A stretch of DNA of 60,854 bases from Orenia metallireducens. GTDB lineage: Bacteria > Bacillota > Halanaerobiia > Halobacteroidales > Halobacteroidaceae. The notes under the pieces were generated by a model that worked only from the letters and a program-made list of their open reading frames with translations, did not search any database and was not told the DNA's origin. Numbering within the stretch: position 1 is the first letter of the stretch; each line of letters starts with the position of its first letter. The DNA lies in NCBI RefSeq assembly GCF_001693735.1, contig NZ_LWDV01000009.1:157970-218823 (forward strand), read 5' to 3'. Positions 33,973 through 42,024 of this stretch are shown here, piece by piece. A program made the position numbers and the translations under genes.

Positions 33973-34068
33973 TTGTGGTATGGCCCATTACTCCGTAATA
34001 GGATTATTCAAAGGATAGAGATTAAAAGTAGACTAATATTACGCGTTGTACTAGTTAAATTTAAATAG
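33973..34068 (+). pseudogene. Truncated gene start behind the c-di-GMP riboswitch
   Basis: TTG 33973 lies about 11 nt after GAGGGGGGA and opens 31 codons (MWYGPLLRNR ... IEIKSRLILRVVLVKFK). The C-terminal part looks like the basic-then-hydrophobic N-terminus of a membrane sensor (chemoreceptor, kinase or GGDEF protein), but it stops just where the repeat element at 34074 begins. I infer a riboswitch-controlled gene cut by insertion and deletion. This is weakly supported. Confidence 0.4.
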
Positions 34069-34073
34069 TAAAA

Positions 34074-34211
34074 TTGATACAACAGATAGAAAGTGAGACG
34101 TTTTTTTAATGGAGAATTGAGGATTGAGAATGAAGAATCAAGTTCTTAAAATCTTAAATTCTCAATTCTCCATTTTCCATTCTCAATTTGACACGAAGTG
34201 TCGCAATATAC
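34074..34211. mobile_element. Terminal-repeat element with 'GAATTGAG' palindrome core
   Basis: The right end GAAGTGTCGCAATATAC (34195-34211) is a close family match. The left end (TTGATACAACAGATAGAAAG, from 34075) is diverged but resembles the outer flank GATACAATTTAGAGATAA seen at the 41946 element. The core is an imperfect palindrome of GGAGAATTGAGGATTGAGAA and TTCTCAATTCTCC units (about 34111-34190). A piece of the same core (CCATTCTCAATTTT) ends the element at 41946. Confidence 0.6.
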
Positions 34212-34253
34212 CCATTAAATGATACTATTTATATAAGAGTTTAACTAGCACAA

Positions 34254-34430
34254 TAGGTAAGTAATTTCATTAATTTAAAAGACAATTAGGTGCTTTAGGG
34301 TTAAGAGTATTATTTATTGATATATGACCACAAGTATCAGTGAGATAAGTAGTTGATAGGTATGGTATAAAGAATGAATTGAAAGCGCTTTTAATCATAA
34401 ATTCTAATTTATGTTATATTGATGTTTAGT
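34254..34430 (+). pseudogene. Possible relic of a ParA/Soj-like ATPase
   Basis: One frame from 34283 reads LGALGLRVLFIDI-stop-PQVSVR-stop-VVDRYGIKNELK. This parallels the ParA/Soj stretch G-L-R-V-L-L-I-D-x-D-P-Q ... Y-G-I-x-K-N-E-L-K. Just upstream, in shifted frames, GK and SNFINL echo the P-loop end GKTTTAINL. With two stops and a frameshift it would be dead. The match is by eye and short. Confidence 0.3.
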
Positions 34431-34577
34431 TTGATTACTGATATTTGTCGGTTTAAGTATAGACACTATATCATAGTATCACTTCCTAAGCTGTTTTTTA
34501 TTCTATTAGATAATAGCAACTTTAGGAGATGATAAATCCTTAAAATTATTGCTTTATATGGAGGTTGTTTAGTAAGC

Positions 34578-36566
34578 ATGATTGAGAGTAGAGAGAAATT
34601 GATTGGGGATAAAGATATAATAGTGGGAATGTTAGAATCAAGCCATGATGGTATTGTAGTTGTAGATAAAAAAAAGATTATCTATAAAAATGAGCGTTTT
34701 GTAGAGATGGTTAATTTCCCTGAAGAGCTTTGGGAAGAGAATAATGCTTTAAAGTTAGTTAATTATATAAAAAAAGAACTTGTAAATCCAGATAAGTTTA
34801 TCGCTGTATTTCGAAGAGTAAATAAATCTTTTACTAAAGATATAACTTATCTCAATTTTAAGGATGATAGGGTCTGGGAGATGATTTCTTATCCATTGAT
34901 TATAGATGAAGAATTACAAGGAGAGGTTTGGAATTTTAGAGATATTAGTAAATTTGAGAGGTTAAAATCCGATTTAAAGATTAAAGAGCAAGCTATAGAA
35001 AGCTCCCTTACTGGTCAGGTTTTTATAAATATGGAGGGGAAGGTTGTGTATTCTAATCAGCAGGCCTTAAATTGGTGGGGTTATAGTTTAGATGAGGTAT
35101 TAGGTAAAGATGGAGAAGGTTTTTGGAAAGACCCCGAAATTTTTAAGGAAAAGATAAATAAAATAATTAAATATGGAAATTGGTTTGGGGAGGGAGTAGC
35201 TAAAAGAAAGGATGGTTCTACCTTTGAAATAGAGTCTTTTAGTAATGTGATCAAAGATGACGATGGTAATCCTATGCTTATATCCTCTTCTATTATAGAT
35301 ATATCTCAAAAAAAAGAAGCAGAGAGGGAGTTAAAAAGAAGTAAAGAGTTATATCAAAACTTTATAAAATTATTACCAAATGCAGTCTTTTTACATAGAG
35401 ATGGTAAATGTTTATATGCTAATGAAGAGGCTTTGAAGTTGATATCCTGTACTGATTTAAATGAAATTATTGGAAGAAAACTTGAAGATTTTTTTGATAT
35501 TTATCCTGCTAATCGAAGGAAGTCTGCAGAGAGGTTAAAAAGATTAGAGCAAGAAGATATCTCATTAGAATCTACAGATTATAAGATTATTCTAAAAGAT
35601 GGTACTGTAAGGGATATTGAAGCCTCTTCGTCATCGATTATATATGAAGGAGAGAAATACTTAACTACTATAGTTCAAGATATAAGTGAGCGTAAGGAGA
35701 ATGAAAGATTACAGAGGAAGATTATAGAGGAGCATATAAAGCTAGAAGAGGCAAAAGAGTATGATCGGTTAAAGACTGAATTTTTTTCTAATATATCCCA
35801 TGATTTTAAGACACCTTTAAATATAATTTTAGGAACAGTAGAGTTATTTATGAAGACACATCAAAAGGATACTAAATGTAATTATTATAATAAGTTTGTT
35901 GACTATACTAATATAATGAAGCAAAATTGTTACAGGTTATTAAGATTATTAAATAACCTATTAGATATTACCAAATTTGATACTGGAGCTATTAATTTAA
36001 ATTTAAGAAACAATAATATTATCTATCTGATTGAAGATATAGTTATGTCAGTAGTACCTTATGCAGAGGCTCAAGATATAGATTTATTTTTTGATACTAA
36101 TACTGAAGAGAGGATAATGGCTTGTGATCCTAGCAAGATTGAAAGGGTGATTCTTAATCTCTTATCGAATTCATTCAAATCTACAGATGCTGGTGGTAAG
36201 ATAACTGTGAAGATAATTGATCAAGAAGAGCATATTATAATATCGGTGAAGGATACAGGGGTAGGAATACCAGAGAAGAAGCTTAAAACTCTATTTAATA
36301 GGTTTGAGCAGGGTAATTCTTATTTAAGTAATAAAGCTGAAGGTAGTGGAGTAGGCTTAGCTTTGGTTAAATCTATTGTTAAGGCCCACAATGGTAAGAT
36401 ATCAGTAGATAGTCAATATGGAGAATGGACAGAATTTAGAATAGAGTTACCTATAGAAACCATCTCTAAAGAAGATAACTATTATAGTAGTACTTATACT
36501 AAAGAAGGTATTATAGAAAGAGTTAATATTGAATTCTCTGATGTATATCAAAGGGAGATTTGTTAA
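34578..36566 (+). CDS. Soluble PAS-domain sensor histidine kinase
   Basis: 662 aa without membrane segments. Three PAS domains (about 12-120, 128-245, 250-370; seen in DGIVVVDKKKIIYKNERF, QVFINMEGKVVYSNQQALNW, AVFLHRDGKCLYANEEALKL) precede HisKA with H-box FFSNISHDFKTPL near residue 400. HATPase_c follows: N-box NLLSNSFKST, G1 DTGVGIP, F box LFNRFEQ, G2 GSGVGLALV. It is an orphan kinase, with no response regulator adjacent. Orphan PAS kinases in spore formers often feed the sporulation phosphorelay (possibility only). ATG follows TGGAGG at a long distance. Confidence 0.93.
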   Translation: MIESREKLIGDKDIIVGMLESSHDGIVVVDKKKIIYKNERFVEMVNFPEELWEENNALKLVNYIKKELVNPDKFIAVFRRVNKSFTKDITYLNFKDDRVWEMISYPLIIDEELQGEVWNFRDISKFERLKSDLKIKEQAIESSLTGQVFINMEGKVVYSNQQALNWWGYSLDEVLGKDGEGFWKDPEIFKEKINKIIKYGNWFGEGVAKRKDGSTFEIESFSNVIKDDDGNPMLISSSIIDISQKKEAERELKRSKELYQNFIKLLPNAVFLHRDGKCLYANEEALKLISCTDLNEIIGRKLEDFFDIYPANRRKSAERLKRLEQEDISLESTDYKIILKDGTVRDIEASSSSIIYEGEKYLTTIVQDISERKENERLQRKIIEEHIKLEEAKEYDRLKTEFFSNISHDFKTPLNIILGTVELFMKTHQKDTKCNYYNKFVDYTNIMKQNCYRLLRLLNNLLDITKFDTGAINLNLRNNNIIYLIEDIVMSVVPYAEAQDIDLFFDTNTEERIMACDPSKIERVILNLLSNSFKSTDAGGKITVKIIDQEEHIIISVKDTGVGIPEKKLKTLFNRFEQGNSYLSNKAEGSGVGLALVKSIVKAHNGKISVDSQYGEWTEFRIELPIETISKEDNYYSSTYTKEGIIERVNIEFSDVYQREIC

Positions 36567-36584
36567 GGTTACATAATAACCTAC

Positions 36585-36620
36585 CAAAACGGTCATCTTA
36601 TAAGATGGTCGTTTTTATTT
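36585..36620 (+). terminator. Terminator of the histidine kinase gene
   Basis: ACGGTCATCTTA pairs with TAAGATGGTCGT (two wobbles), followed by TTTTTATTT. Confidence 0.8.
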
Positions 36621-36684
36621 AAAATTAAGTACAAATTAGGACTTAATATATTACTGTAATTTATTCAACAAGGAGTTATAATAA

Positions 36685-37467
36685 GTGGATAAAGAAGAGA
36701 TTAAAGATAAAATTGAAGAGAACTATAGATTTAATTTTGCAGTTAATGTTGGAGATGGTGCTTTCTTTTCTTTAGGAATGGGTTTTATTGCAGTTGGTAC
36801 AATTCTACCATTATTCATCAGACATTTAACGAATTTAAAGTTTTATATCAGTATGATTTCTGCTATTTTAATGTTTGGAGCTAATATTCCACAATTATTA
36901 TCTGCTAAATATACTCGAAATTTTGATAGAAAGAAAAAGCCTGTATTAATATTAGGGTTACTACAACGAATACCATGGTTACTATTAACAATATTGACCT
37001 TCTTTATGAATAAAAAGGATCTATTAATATCCTTTTTTATTATTTTGGGTTTTTATAAGAGAACCCAGTTATTGAGTGAAAAAAAGAGGAAAGTTTTAGC
37101 AAATGCTTTCAGAATCTACTTAATATTATAAAAGATCAAGTAAACTATCGAAATTACTTAATTAGTATCTTCTTTATTAATTTTATTGGAATGGCAAATG
37201 GATTGTTTACAGTGGCAGGAATTGAGAGATTAGGATTAAAGGCTGGAGAGTCCAATAAATTGGTAGGGACTTTTACAATATTATTAATTGTCAGTAAAAC
37301 TTTAACCAATATTTTTTGAGTTTATTTTGGTGATAAACATGGACATAAAGTTAGCTGATATTTCTAATTATAAGGTTGTCTTTGGAATTTCTCTTATTAT
37401 GATTACCATTGGTTCCTTACTTTTATTCTTTAAGGTCAAAGATCCAAAACTTATAAAGGATAGTTGA
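36685..37467 (+). pseudogene. MFS transporter pseudogene
   Basis: GTG 36685 after AAGGAG opens an MFS-like N-terminus (FNFAVNVGDGAFFSLGMGFI ... LTNLKFYISMISAILMFGAN, then FDRKKKPVLILGLLQRIPW, the loop 2-3 region). Coding is disrupted near 37060-37130, and the frame stops at 37131. Later parts survive in other frames (YLISIFFINFIGMANGLF; stop at 37317; VVFGISLIMITIGSLLLFF) to TGA 37467. At under 780 bp it is far shorter than a full 1.2-kb gene, so internal deletions also occurred. Confidence 0.85.
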
Positions 37468-37605
37468 GTATGTATAGTACAAGAAGAATCTAAGTATATT
37501 TAGACATGTTTAGTAAAAGAATTAATTTGTCTATAAGCAAGGATAAAATTTAATTAGCAAGAAATAATTTAAGGAAGAAATCTATTTATAAAGGAGAGAG
37601 GTATT

Positions 37606-38721
37606 ATGCTAGATCCAAGAATAAAGGAATTGGCCAATAATTTAATCAATTATTCTGTTGAATTAAAGGAAGGGGAGAAGATATTAATTGAGGTATTTGG
37701 AGCAGAAAATCCCCTTGCTCGTCAGCTAGTAAAAGAGGCTTATGCAGTAGGAGCTCTTCCTTTTATAGAGGTTAATGATGAATTATTAAATAGAGAGTTA
37801 TTAATGAAAGCTAGTGTTGAACAGTTGGAAGCCCAAGCTAGATACCATAAGTTAAGAATGGAAGAGATGGATGCCTATATTGCTATTCGCTCTGCTGAGA
37901 ATATCACTCAAAACTCTGATGTACCAAGTGAGAATATGCAACTTTACATGGAGAAGTTTATTAAGCCAGTCCATGGTGAGATTAGAGTACCAAATACTAA
38001 ATGGTGTGTCTTAAGATATCCAAACCATTCCATGGCACAATCTGCAAGTATGAGTACTGAAGCTTTTGAAGATTTTTATTTTGATGTATGTACTTTGGAC
38101 TATGCTAAAATGTCTGAAGCGATGGATAATCTAGTAGAGTTGATGGAGCAGACTGACAAGGTGAGAATAGTAGGAGAAGGAACAGATTTGACCTTCTCAA
38201 TTAAAGATATTCCAGTTATTAAATGTGATGGTAAGTTAAATATTCCTGATGGTGAGGTCTTTACAGCGCCGGTCAGGGATTCAGTTAATGGGGTTTTGAC
38301 CTATAATGCACCTGCAGTATATCAAGGCTTTACATATGAGAATATTAGATTAGAGTTTAAGGATGGTAAAATAGTCAAGGCAACTGCTAATAATACAGAG
38401 AAGATAAATAAGGTCTTAGATACCGATGAAGGTGCTCGTTATATTGGTGAATTCGCTATTGGTGTCAATCCTTATATAGAGACTCCGATGAAGGATACTT
38501 TATTTGATGAGAAGATTAGAGGAAGTTTTCACTTTACTCCAGGTAAATGCTATGATGAAGCTAGTAATGGTAATAGTTCTTCTATCCATTGGGATTTGGT
38601 CTGTATTCAAAGAGCTGAGTATGGAGGGGGAGAAATCTACTTTGATGATAGATTAATCAGAAAGGATGGATTATTTGTTATTCCAGAATTGAAGTGTTTA
38701 AATCCTGATAATTTAAAGTAA
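37606..38721 (+). CDS. Aminopeptidase, M29 (AmpS/thermophilic) family
   Basis: 371 aa metallo-aminopeptidase with the family's N-terminal LANNLINYSVELKEGEKILIE and the C-terminal metal-site residues: Glu in PDGEVFTAPV, Glu in GEFAIGVNP, His in GSFHFTPG and His/Asp in SIHWDLV, plus the conserved Tyr region. It trims N-terminal residues from cytosolic peptides. It has its own GGAGAG site and terminator, and no operon partner. Confidence 0.95.
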   Translation: MLDPRIKELANNLINYSVELKEGEKILIEVFGAENPLARQLVKEAYAVGALPFIEVNDELLNRELLMKASVEQLEAQARYHKLRMEEMDAYIAIRSAENITQNSDVPSENMQLYMEKFIKPVHGEIRVPNTKWCVLRYPNHSMAQSASMSTEAFEDFYFDVCTLDYAKMSEAMDNLVELMEQTDKVRIVGEGTDLTFSIKDIPVIKCDGKLNIPDGEVFTAPVRDSVNGVLTYNAPAVYQGFTYENIRLEFKDGKIVKATANNTEKINKVLDTDEGARYIGEFAIGVNPYIETPMKDTLFDEKIRGSFHFTPGKCYDEASNGNSSSIHWDLVCIQRAEYGGGEIYFDDRLIRKDGLFVIPELKCLNPDNLK

Positions 38722-38723
38722 AT

Positions 38724-38760
38724 AATAAGAAGTAGCCGTTAACGGCTACTTCTTATTATT
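38724..38760. terminator. Terminator of the aminopeptidase gene
   Basis: A perfect 17-bp palindrome arm (AATAAGAAGTAGCCGTT) with no loop, ending in TTCTTATTATTT. Confidence 0.85.
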
Positions 38761-38812
38761 TATAGTAGATTGTTAGGGTTATCAATTGAGTTTATTATAA
38801 TGTCTTTTTATG

Positions 38813-39008
38813 GATATATTGCGACACTTTCAGACCTCATCCCCCAGCCCCTTCTCCTATTCTTAGGAGAAGGGGAGCAAATCAAAAATAAATAACTGGT
38901 TCCCTCTCCTCAGAGGAGGAGAGGGTTAGGGTGAGGTGTGAGGTTTTGAACTTAACTTTTTACTATAAACTGTCCACTGTAAACTAAAAAAGAAAGTGTC
39001 CTAATATC
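38813..39008. mobile_element. Terminal-inverted-repeat element with 'CTCTCC' core
   Basis: Left end GATATATTGCGACACTTT (38813-38830) and right end AAAGTGTCCTAATATC (38993-39008). The core (38833-38942) is the CCTCACCC/CTCTCC palindrome type, and a short ACTATAAACTGTCCACTGTA segment follows it near 38961-38982. The element sits between the aminopeptidase terminator and the leftward hypothetical gene. Confidence 0.8.
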
Positions 39009-39059
39009 TATATATTGTGTTAGTTCCCATACTACTATAAAATCTCAGATTAGAGATAT

Positions 39060-39341
39060 TTATAATGTAGTCTCTTGTTTCTCTTTAAAATTCTTATAAG
39101 CTATAATACTTTTCTCGATTATACTTTCACTCTCTGCTGATTTAATGAATTCTGCATGAATCTCTGCAAATTTCTCTCTAAATTCTTTGCTCTCTTTTAA
39201 AAAGTGGATGGCTACCTCAGTCATCAATAATATCATCTCTAAGGTCTTATCATACTCTTTAGTATCGGCATCTTTCATCTCCTCTAAGTGTTGGCTGACC
39301 ATTTCAATGGACATCTCTTTTAATTTATCACCAAATATCAT
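39060..39341 (-). CDS. Hypothetical helical protein (93 aa)
   Basis: ATG 39341 lies 8 nt after AGGGGTG; an in-frame GTG at 39350 is part of that site. The product is all-helical by eye (DKLKEMSIEMVSQHLEEMKD, then FLKESKEFREKFAEIHAEFI), acidic, with no membrane segment and no Cys. No family recognised. It diverges from cwlD. Confidence 0.7.
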   Translation of the reverse strand: MIFGDKLKEMSIEMVSQHLEEMKDADTKEYDKTLEMILLMTEVAIHFLKESKEFREKFAEIHAEFIKSAESESIIEKSIIAYKNFKEKQETTL

Positions 39342-39504
39342 CTTTATCACCCCTAATTTTTCTTTACATATATTCTGCTAAAAGTAAGGAAAATCTATAC
39401 TGCAATAATTTGATTAGGTTATGAGTAATTATAAATAAAGGGGTTTAAGAGAGTGCTATAACTGTAAATATAAATCATAAACTGATATCTTTTGGGGGGA
39501 TTAG

Positions 39505-40224
39505 GTGGTTCTTTTGTGTAATCAGAAATTTCTAAAGTTTATTTTTATTATTGTATTTTTTGCTTCATTGTTAGGAAGTGTGACAGGCTATATGAATCGG
39601 GCTATCCCTGTAAGTAATAAAGTAGATAAGGTATCAGGTAAGGTAATTGTTATAGATCCAGGTCATGGTGGTGTTGATATTGGAGCTTCTTATAATGATT
39701 TGGTAGAGAAGGAGATTAATCTAGATATAGCAAGAAGGTTGAGAAGCTTACTTAGTAGTAAAGGTGCTAAGGTAATTATGACCCGTTATCATGATACTGC
39801 TTTAGATCATAAGAATAAGGCTTATAAGAGTAGGCATATGAGAGATTTAAAGGCTAGAGTCGATATTATAAATAATAATAGAGCTGATTTATTTATTAGT
39901 ATACATGTTAATTCCTTTGCAGGTAAGTTTAGGATTAGAGGTCCAATTGTCTTCTATCAAAATAGTAAGAAGAGAAATCAAAGCTTAGCTAAGAAGATTC
40001 AATATAGATTAAATCAGATTAGTTATAAAGGTATACATCTCCCAGATAATTCAGTTAGGATTGGTAACTATTATATTTTAAAAAATAGTAGAGTAGCAGG
40101 GATATTAATAGAGGTAGGATTTATTAATAAGAAGGTAGATAATTGGCTTTTAACTGAAGATAAGTTTAAGGATAAGTTGGTTTATGGTATTTATCAAGGG
40201 GTTTTAGATTATTATCAGTATTAG
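39505..40224 (+). CDS. cwlD: N-acetylmuramoyl-L-alanine amidase, CwlD type
   Basis: 239 aa with an N-terminal membrane anchor or signal (FLKFIFIIVFFASLLGSVTG) and an Amidase_3 domain. Zinc ligands and catalytic residues are visible: VIDPGHGGVDIGA (His), LVEKEINLDIA (Glu), SIHVNSF (His) and LIEVGFINNK-like IEVGFINK (Glu). In spore formers CwlD helps make muramic-delta-lactam in the cortex, so this supports sporulation ability. Length and topology fit CwlD better than a vegetative autolysin. The start is GTG 39505 or TTG 39514, both downstream of GGGGGGA. Confidence 0.9.
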   Translation: MVLLCNQKFLKFIFIIVFFASLLGSVTGYMNRAIPVSNKVDKVSGKVIVIDPGHGGVDIGASYNDLVEKEINLDIARRLRSLLSSKGAKVIMTRYHDTALDHKNKAYKSRHMRDLKARVDIINNNRADLFISIHVNSFAGKFRIRGPIVFYQNSKKRNQSLAKKIQYRLNQISYKGIHLPDNSVRIGNYYILKNSRVAGILIEVGFINKKVDNWLLTEDKFKDKLVYGIYQGVLDYYQY

Positions 40225-40305
40225 GAGAGGGACGAATAAACAGAATAAATTAAAATTCTGGTGATAAACTAAAGTATAGTAAACTATAAAATTAGGAGGG
40301 GAATA

Positions 40306-40767
40306 ATGGATATTATCTATCATGATGTTGGAGGTACCCATTCAGTGGCAGTAGCATCAGCATTGCATTTGAATAAATTACCAATGGATAGAACCCCAAA
40401 TAAGGATGAAATACTTAGTTTGCCTACCTTTGACAAACTTAAAACTAAAGATTTAGGACATTTAATTTATCAAGGTGAAGATGAATTTGGTAATCAAGTA
40501 TATACTTTGGGCTGTAAATACGCTGAAAAATTCGTTATTCCTGCGATAAAAGATACTTATAACCTTTTAGGAGATGAAGAAGAGTTGATGTTGGTTAAAA
40601 CTAAATCGACTATCAACTTTACAATGAAGGTCGGTGGCTATACCTCTCGTGCTTTAGGATTAATGACTATTGGTAGACCAATCGTTACTCAAGGTGTTTT
40701 AAAGGCTTATCCTAAGATAGTCGAATTGGTCTCTGAGGTTAAGAGAGAATTAAAAGTTAACAATTAA
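40306..40767 (+). CDS. DUF3189 family protein
   Basis: 153 aa. The start MDIIYHDVGGTHSVAVASALHL matches the DUF3189 signature (x-I-I-Y-H-x-x-G-x-x-H-S), with later KTKSTINFTMKVGGYTSR. Members occur mostly in sporulating Firmicutes; the function is unknown. AGGAGGGGA precedes the ATG. It follows cwlD by 81 bp and may be co-transcribed. Confidence 0.88.
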   Translation: MDIIYHDVGGTHSVAVASALHLNKLPMDRTPNKDEILSLPTFDKLKTKDLGHLIYQGEDEFGNQVYTLGCKYAEKFVIPAIKDTYNLLGDEEELMLVKTKSTINFTMKVGGYTSRALGLMTIGRPIVTQGVLKAYPKIVELVSEVKRELKVNN

Positions 40768-40780
40768 CAATTAAATTACA

Positions 40781-40834
40781 AATAAGTAAGAGGTAGTAAA
40801 TGCAGTTAACTGCATTTACTACCTCTTACTTATT
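40781..40834. terminator. 54-bp perfect palindrome, convergent terminator
   Basis: Two 27-bp arms centred at 40807/40808 match without mismatch (first arm starts AATAAGTAAGAGGTAGTAAA). It lies between DUF3189 and the leftward fxsA and overlaps the latter's stop codon. Unusually long for a terminator. Confidence 0.75.
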
Positions 40835-41276
40835 AATTGCTAGTCTTTTCATTATCAACAATATCAACAGTTTTCTCTTCTTGCTGATTAAAAGAGAAGA
40901 ATTGTACTCTACCAGTTGTAATTAGTTTTCTGAGTTTTCCTTTCATTAGAAATTTTACTCTCTTTCTAGTGAAGGGAATGATACAAGAAAATCCAGCAAA
41001 ATCTGTTAATAATCCAGGTGTAACTAACATAGCACTACCAATTAAGATTAATAATCCATCGATTAAACTATCAGCAGGCATCTCTCCTTGGGATAGAGAT
41101 TGGTTTATCTTCTTGACAACTGAGGTTCCTTGCTTTTTGGCTAATATAGCCCCGATAATTCCAGTGGTAGCTATTAAAGAGATTGTATATAAAGTTCCAA
41201 CATGATAACTCAGTCTGATTAATAGCGTCAATTCTATCAAAGGAATTACGGTAAAGATTAAGATTAATTTAAACAT
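40833..41276 (-). CDS. fxsA: FxsA-family membrane protein
   Basis: 147 aa. Three to four hydrophobic helices, with the FxsA pattern FTVIPLIELTLLIRLS at the start and GLLILIGSAMLVTPGLLTDFAG in the middle, followed by a basic tail. E. coli FxsA eases F-exclusion of phage T7; the usual cellular role is not known. Start ATG 41276 after ATAGGAGGGATACTT. Confidence 0.9.
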   Translation of the reverse strand: MFKLILIFTVIPLIELTLLIRLSYHVGTLYTISLIATTGIIGAILAKKQGTSVVKKINQSLSQGEMPADSLIDGLLILIGSAMLVTPGLLTDFAGFSCIIPFTRKRVKFLMKGKLRKLITTGRVQFFSFNQQEEKTVDIVDNEKTSN

Positions 41277-41478
41277 AAGTATCCCTCCTATATCTAATCC
41301 CTATTAACAGTATATTCTTTAGATACTGGAAGGGTTTGTGGTAATATAATCCAATTTGTTAACGATAATAAATTGAGAGCAATAGAGGAGAATATAGCAG
41401 TTTGAAGAATAATAGATTCAAGAAAGGAAATTTAAAAGTTAGGTTTATATAAACTTTTATTAAAATAGAAGATTGTAG

Positions 41479-41946
41479 GTATATTGCGACACTTTTACTT
41501 TTTAAAAGTGAGTAAAATCTTGGGTTCTACCCTAAGAGTACTTGCTTGGAAAAATCATCTTCGGGTAAAAAAACAACCCTCCGTGGGATCTTAATTTTAG
41601 AGGGCCCCCTAAGGGCAGTTTATTTTTGTACCCAAGGGTATCATTCAGAAAGAAATATCACTTCCTTTAAAGTTCATTACCACAAAAGTAAACAAACCTA
41701 TGAGTTTTACCTTCGGGGTTATAAAGCAACCCCTTCGTGGCAAGGGCAGCCCAGAACAAAAACTCTTCGTGGCTTTACAGAGAATAAAATGATATTCCCT
41801 TTCGTACAAAAGCAGTTAAAGCAGCCCAGTCTAGAAAAAATTTAACTTAATACGCAATCAATATCTATTGAGTTTGAGAAATATAGTACTCCTAATTTAA
41901 AGAATATACTTATTTCCATTCTCAATTTTGAAAGTGTCGTATTATC
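41479..41946. mobile_element. Largest terminal-repeat element, composite core
   Basis: Left end GTATATTGCGACACTTTT (41478-41495) and right end GAAAGTGTCGTATTATC (41930-41946). The 430-bp core carries the 'CTTCGGGGTTATAAAGCAAC / CTTCGTGGC' repeat (about 41530-41860) shared with 51690-52040 (inverted) and 13193, then near the right end CCATTCTCAATTTT, a piece of the 34111 core. A 99-codon open frame inside (41546-41845) has no ribosome binding site and is read as a by-product. Confidence 0.75.
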
Positions 41947-42024
41947 TCTAAATTGTATCAGTTTTTATTTAGCATTTATATTAGCACAATACTTTAAAAT
42001 AGACTTATAATATTGGAGGTAATT

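Noticed and set aside
41546-41845. 99-codon plus-strand open frame
   Set aside because: It has no ribosome binding site and lies wholly within a repeat whose other copies (13193, 51690) do not keep the frame.
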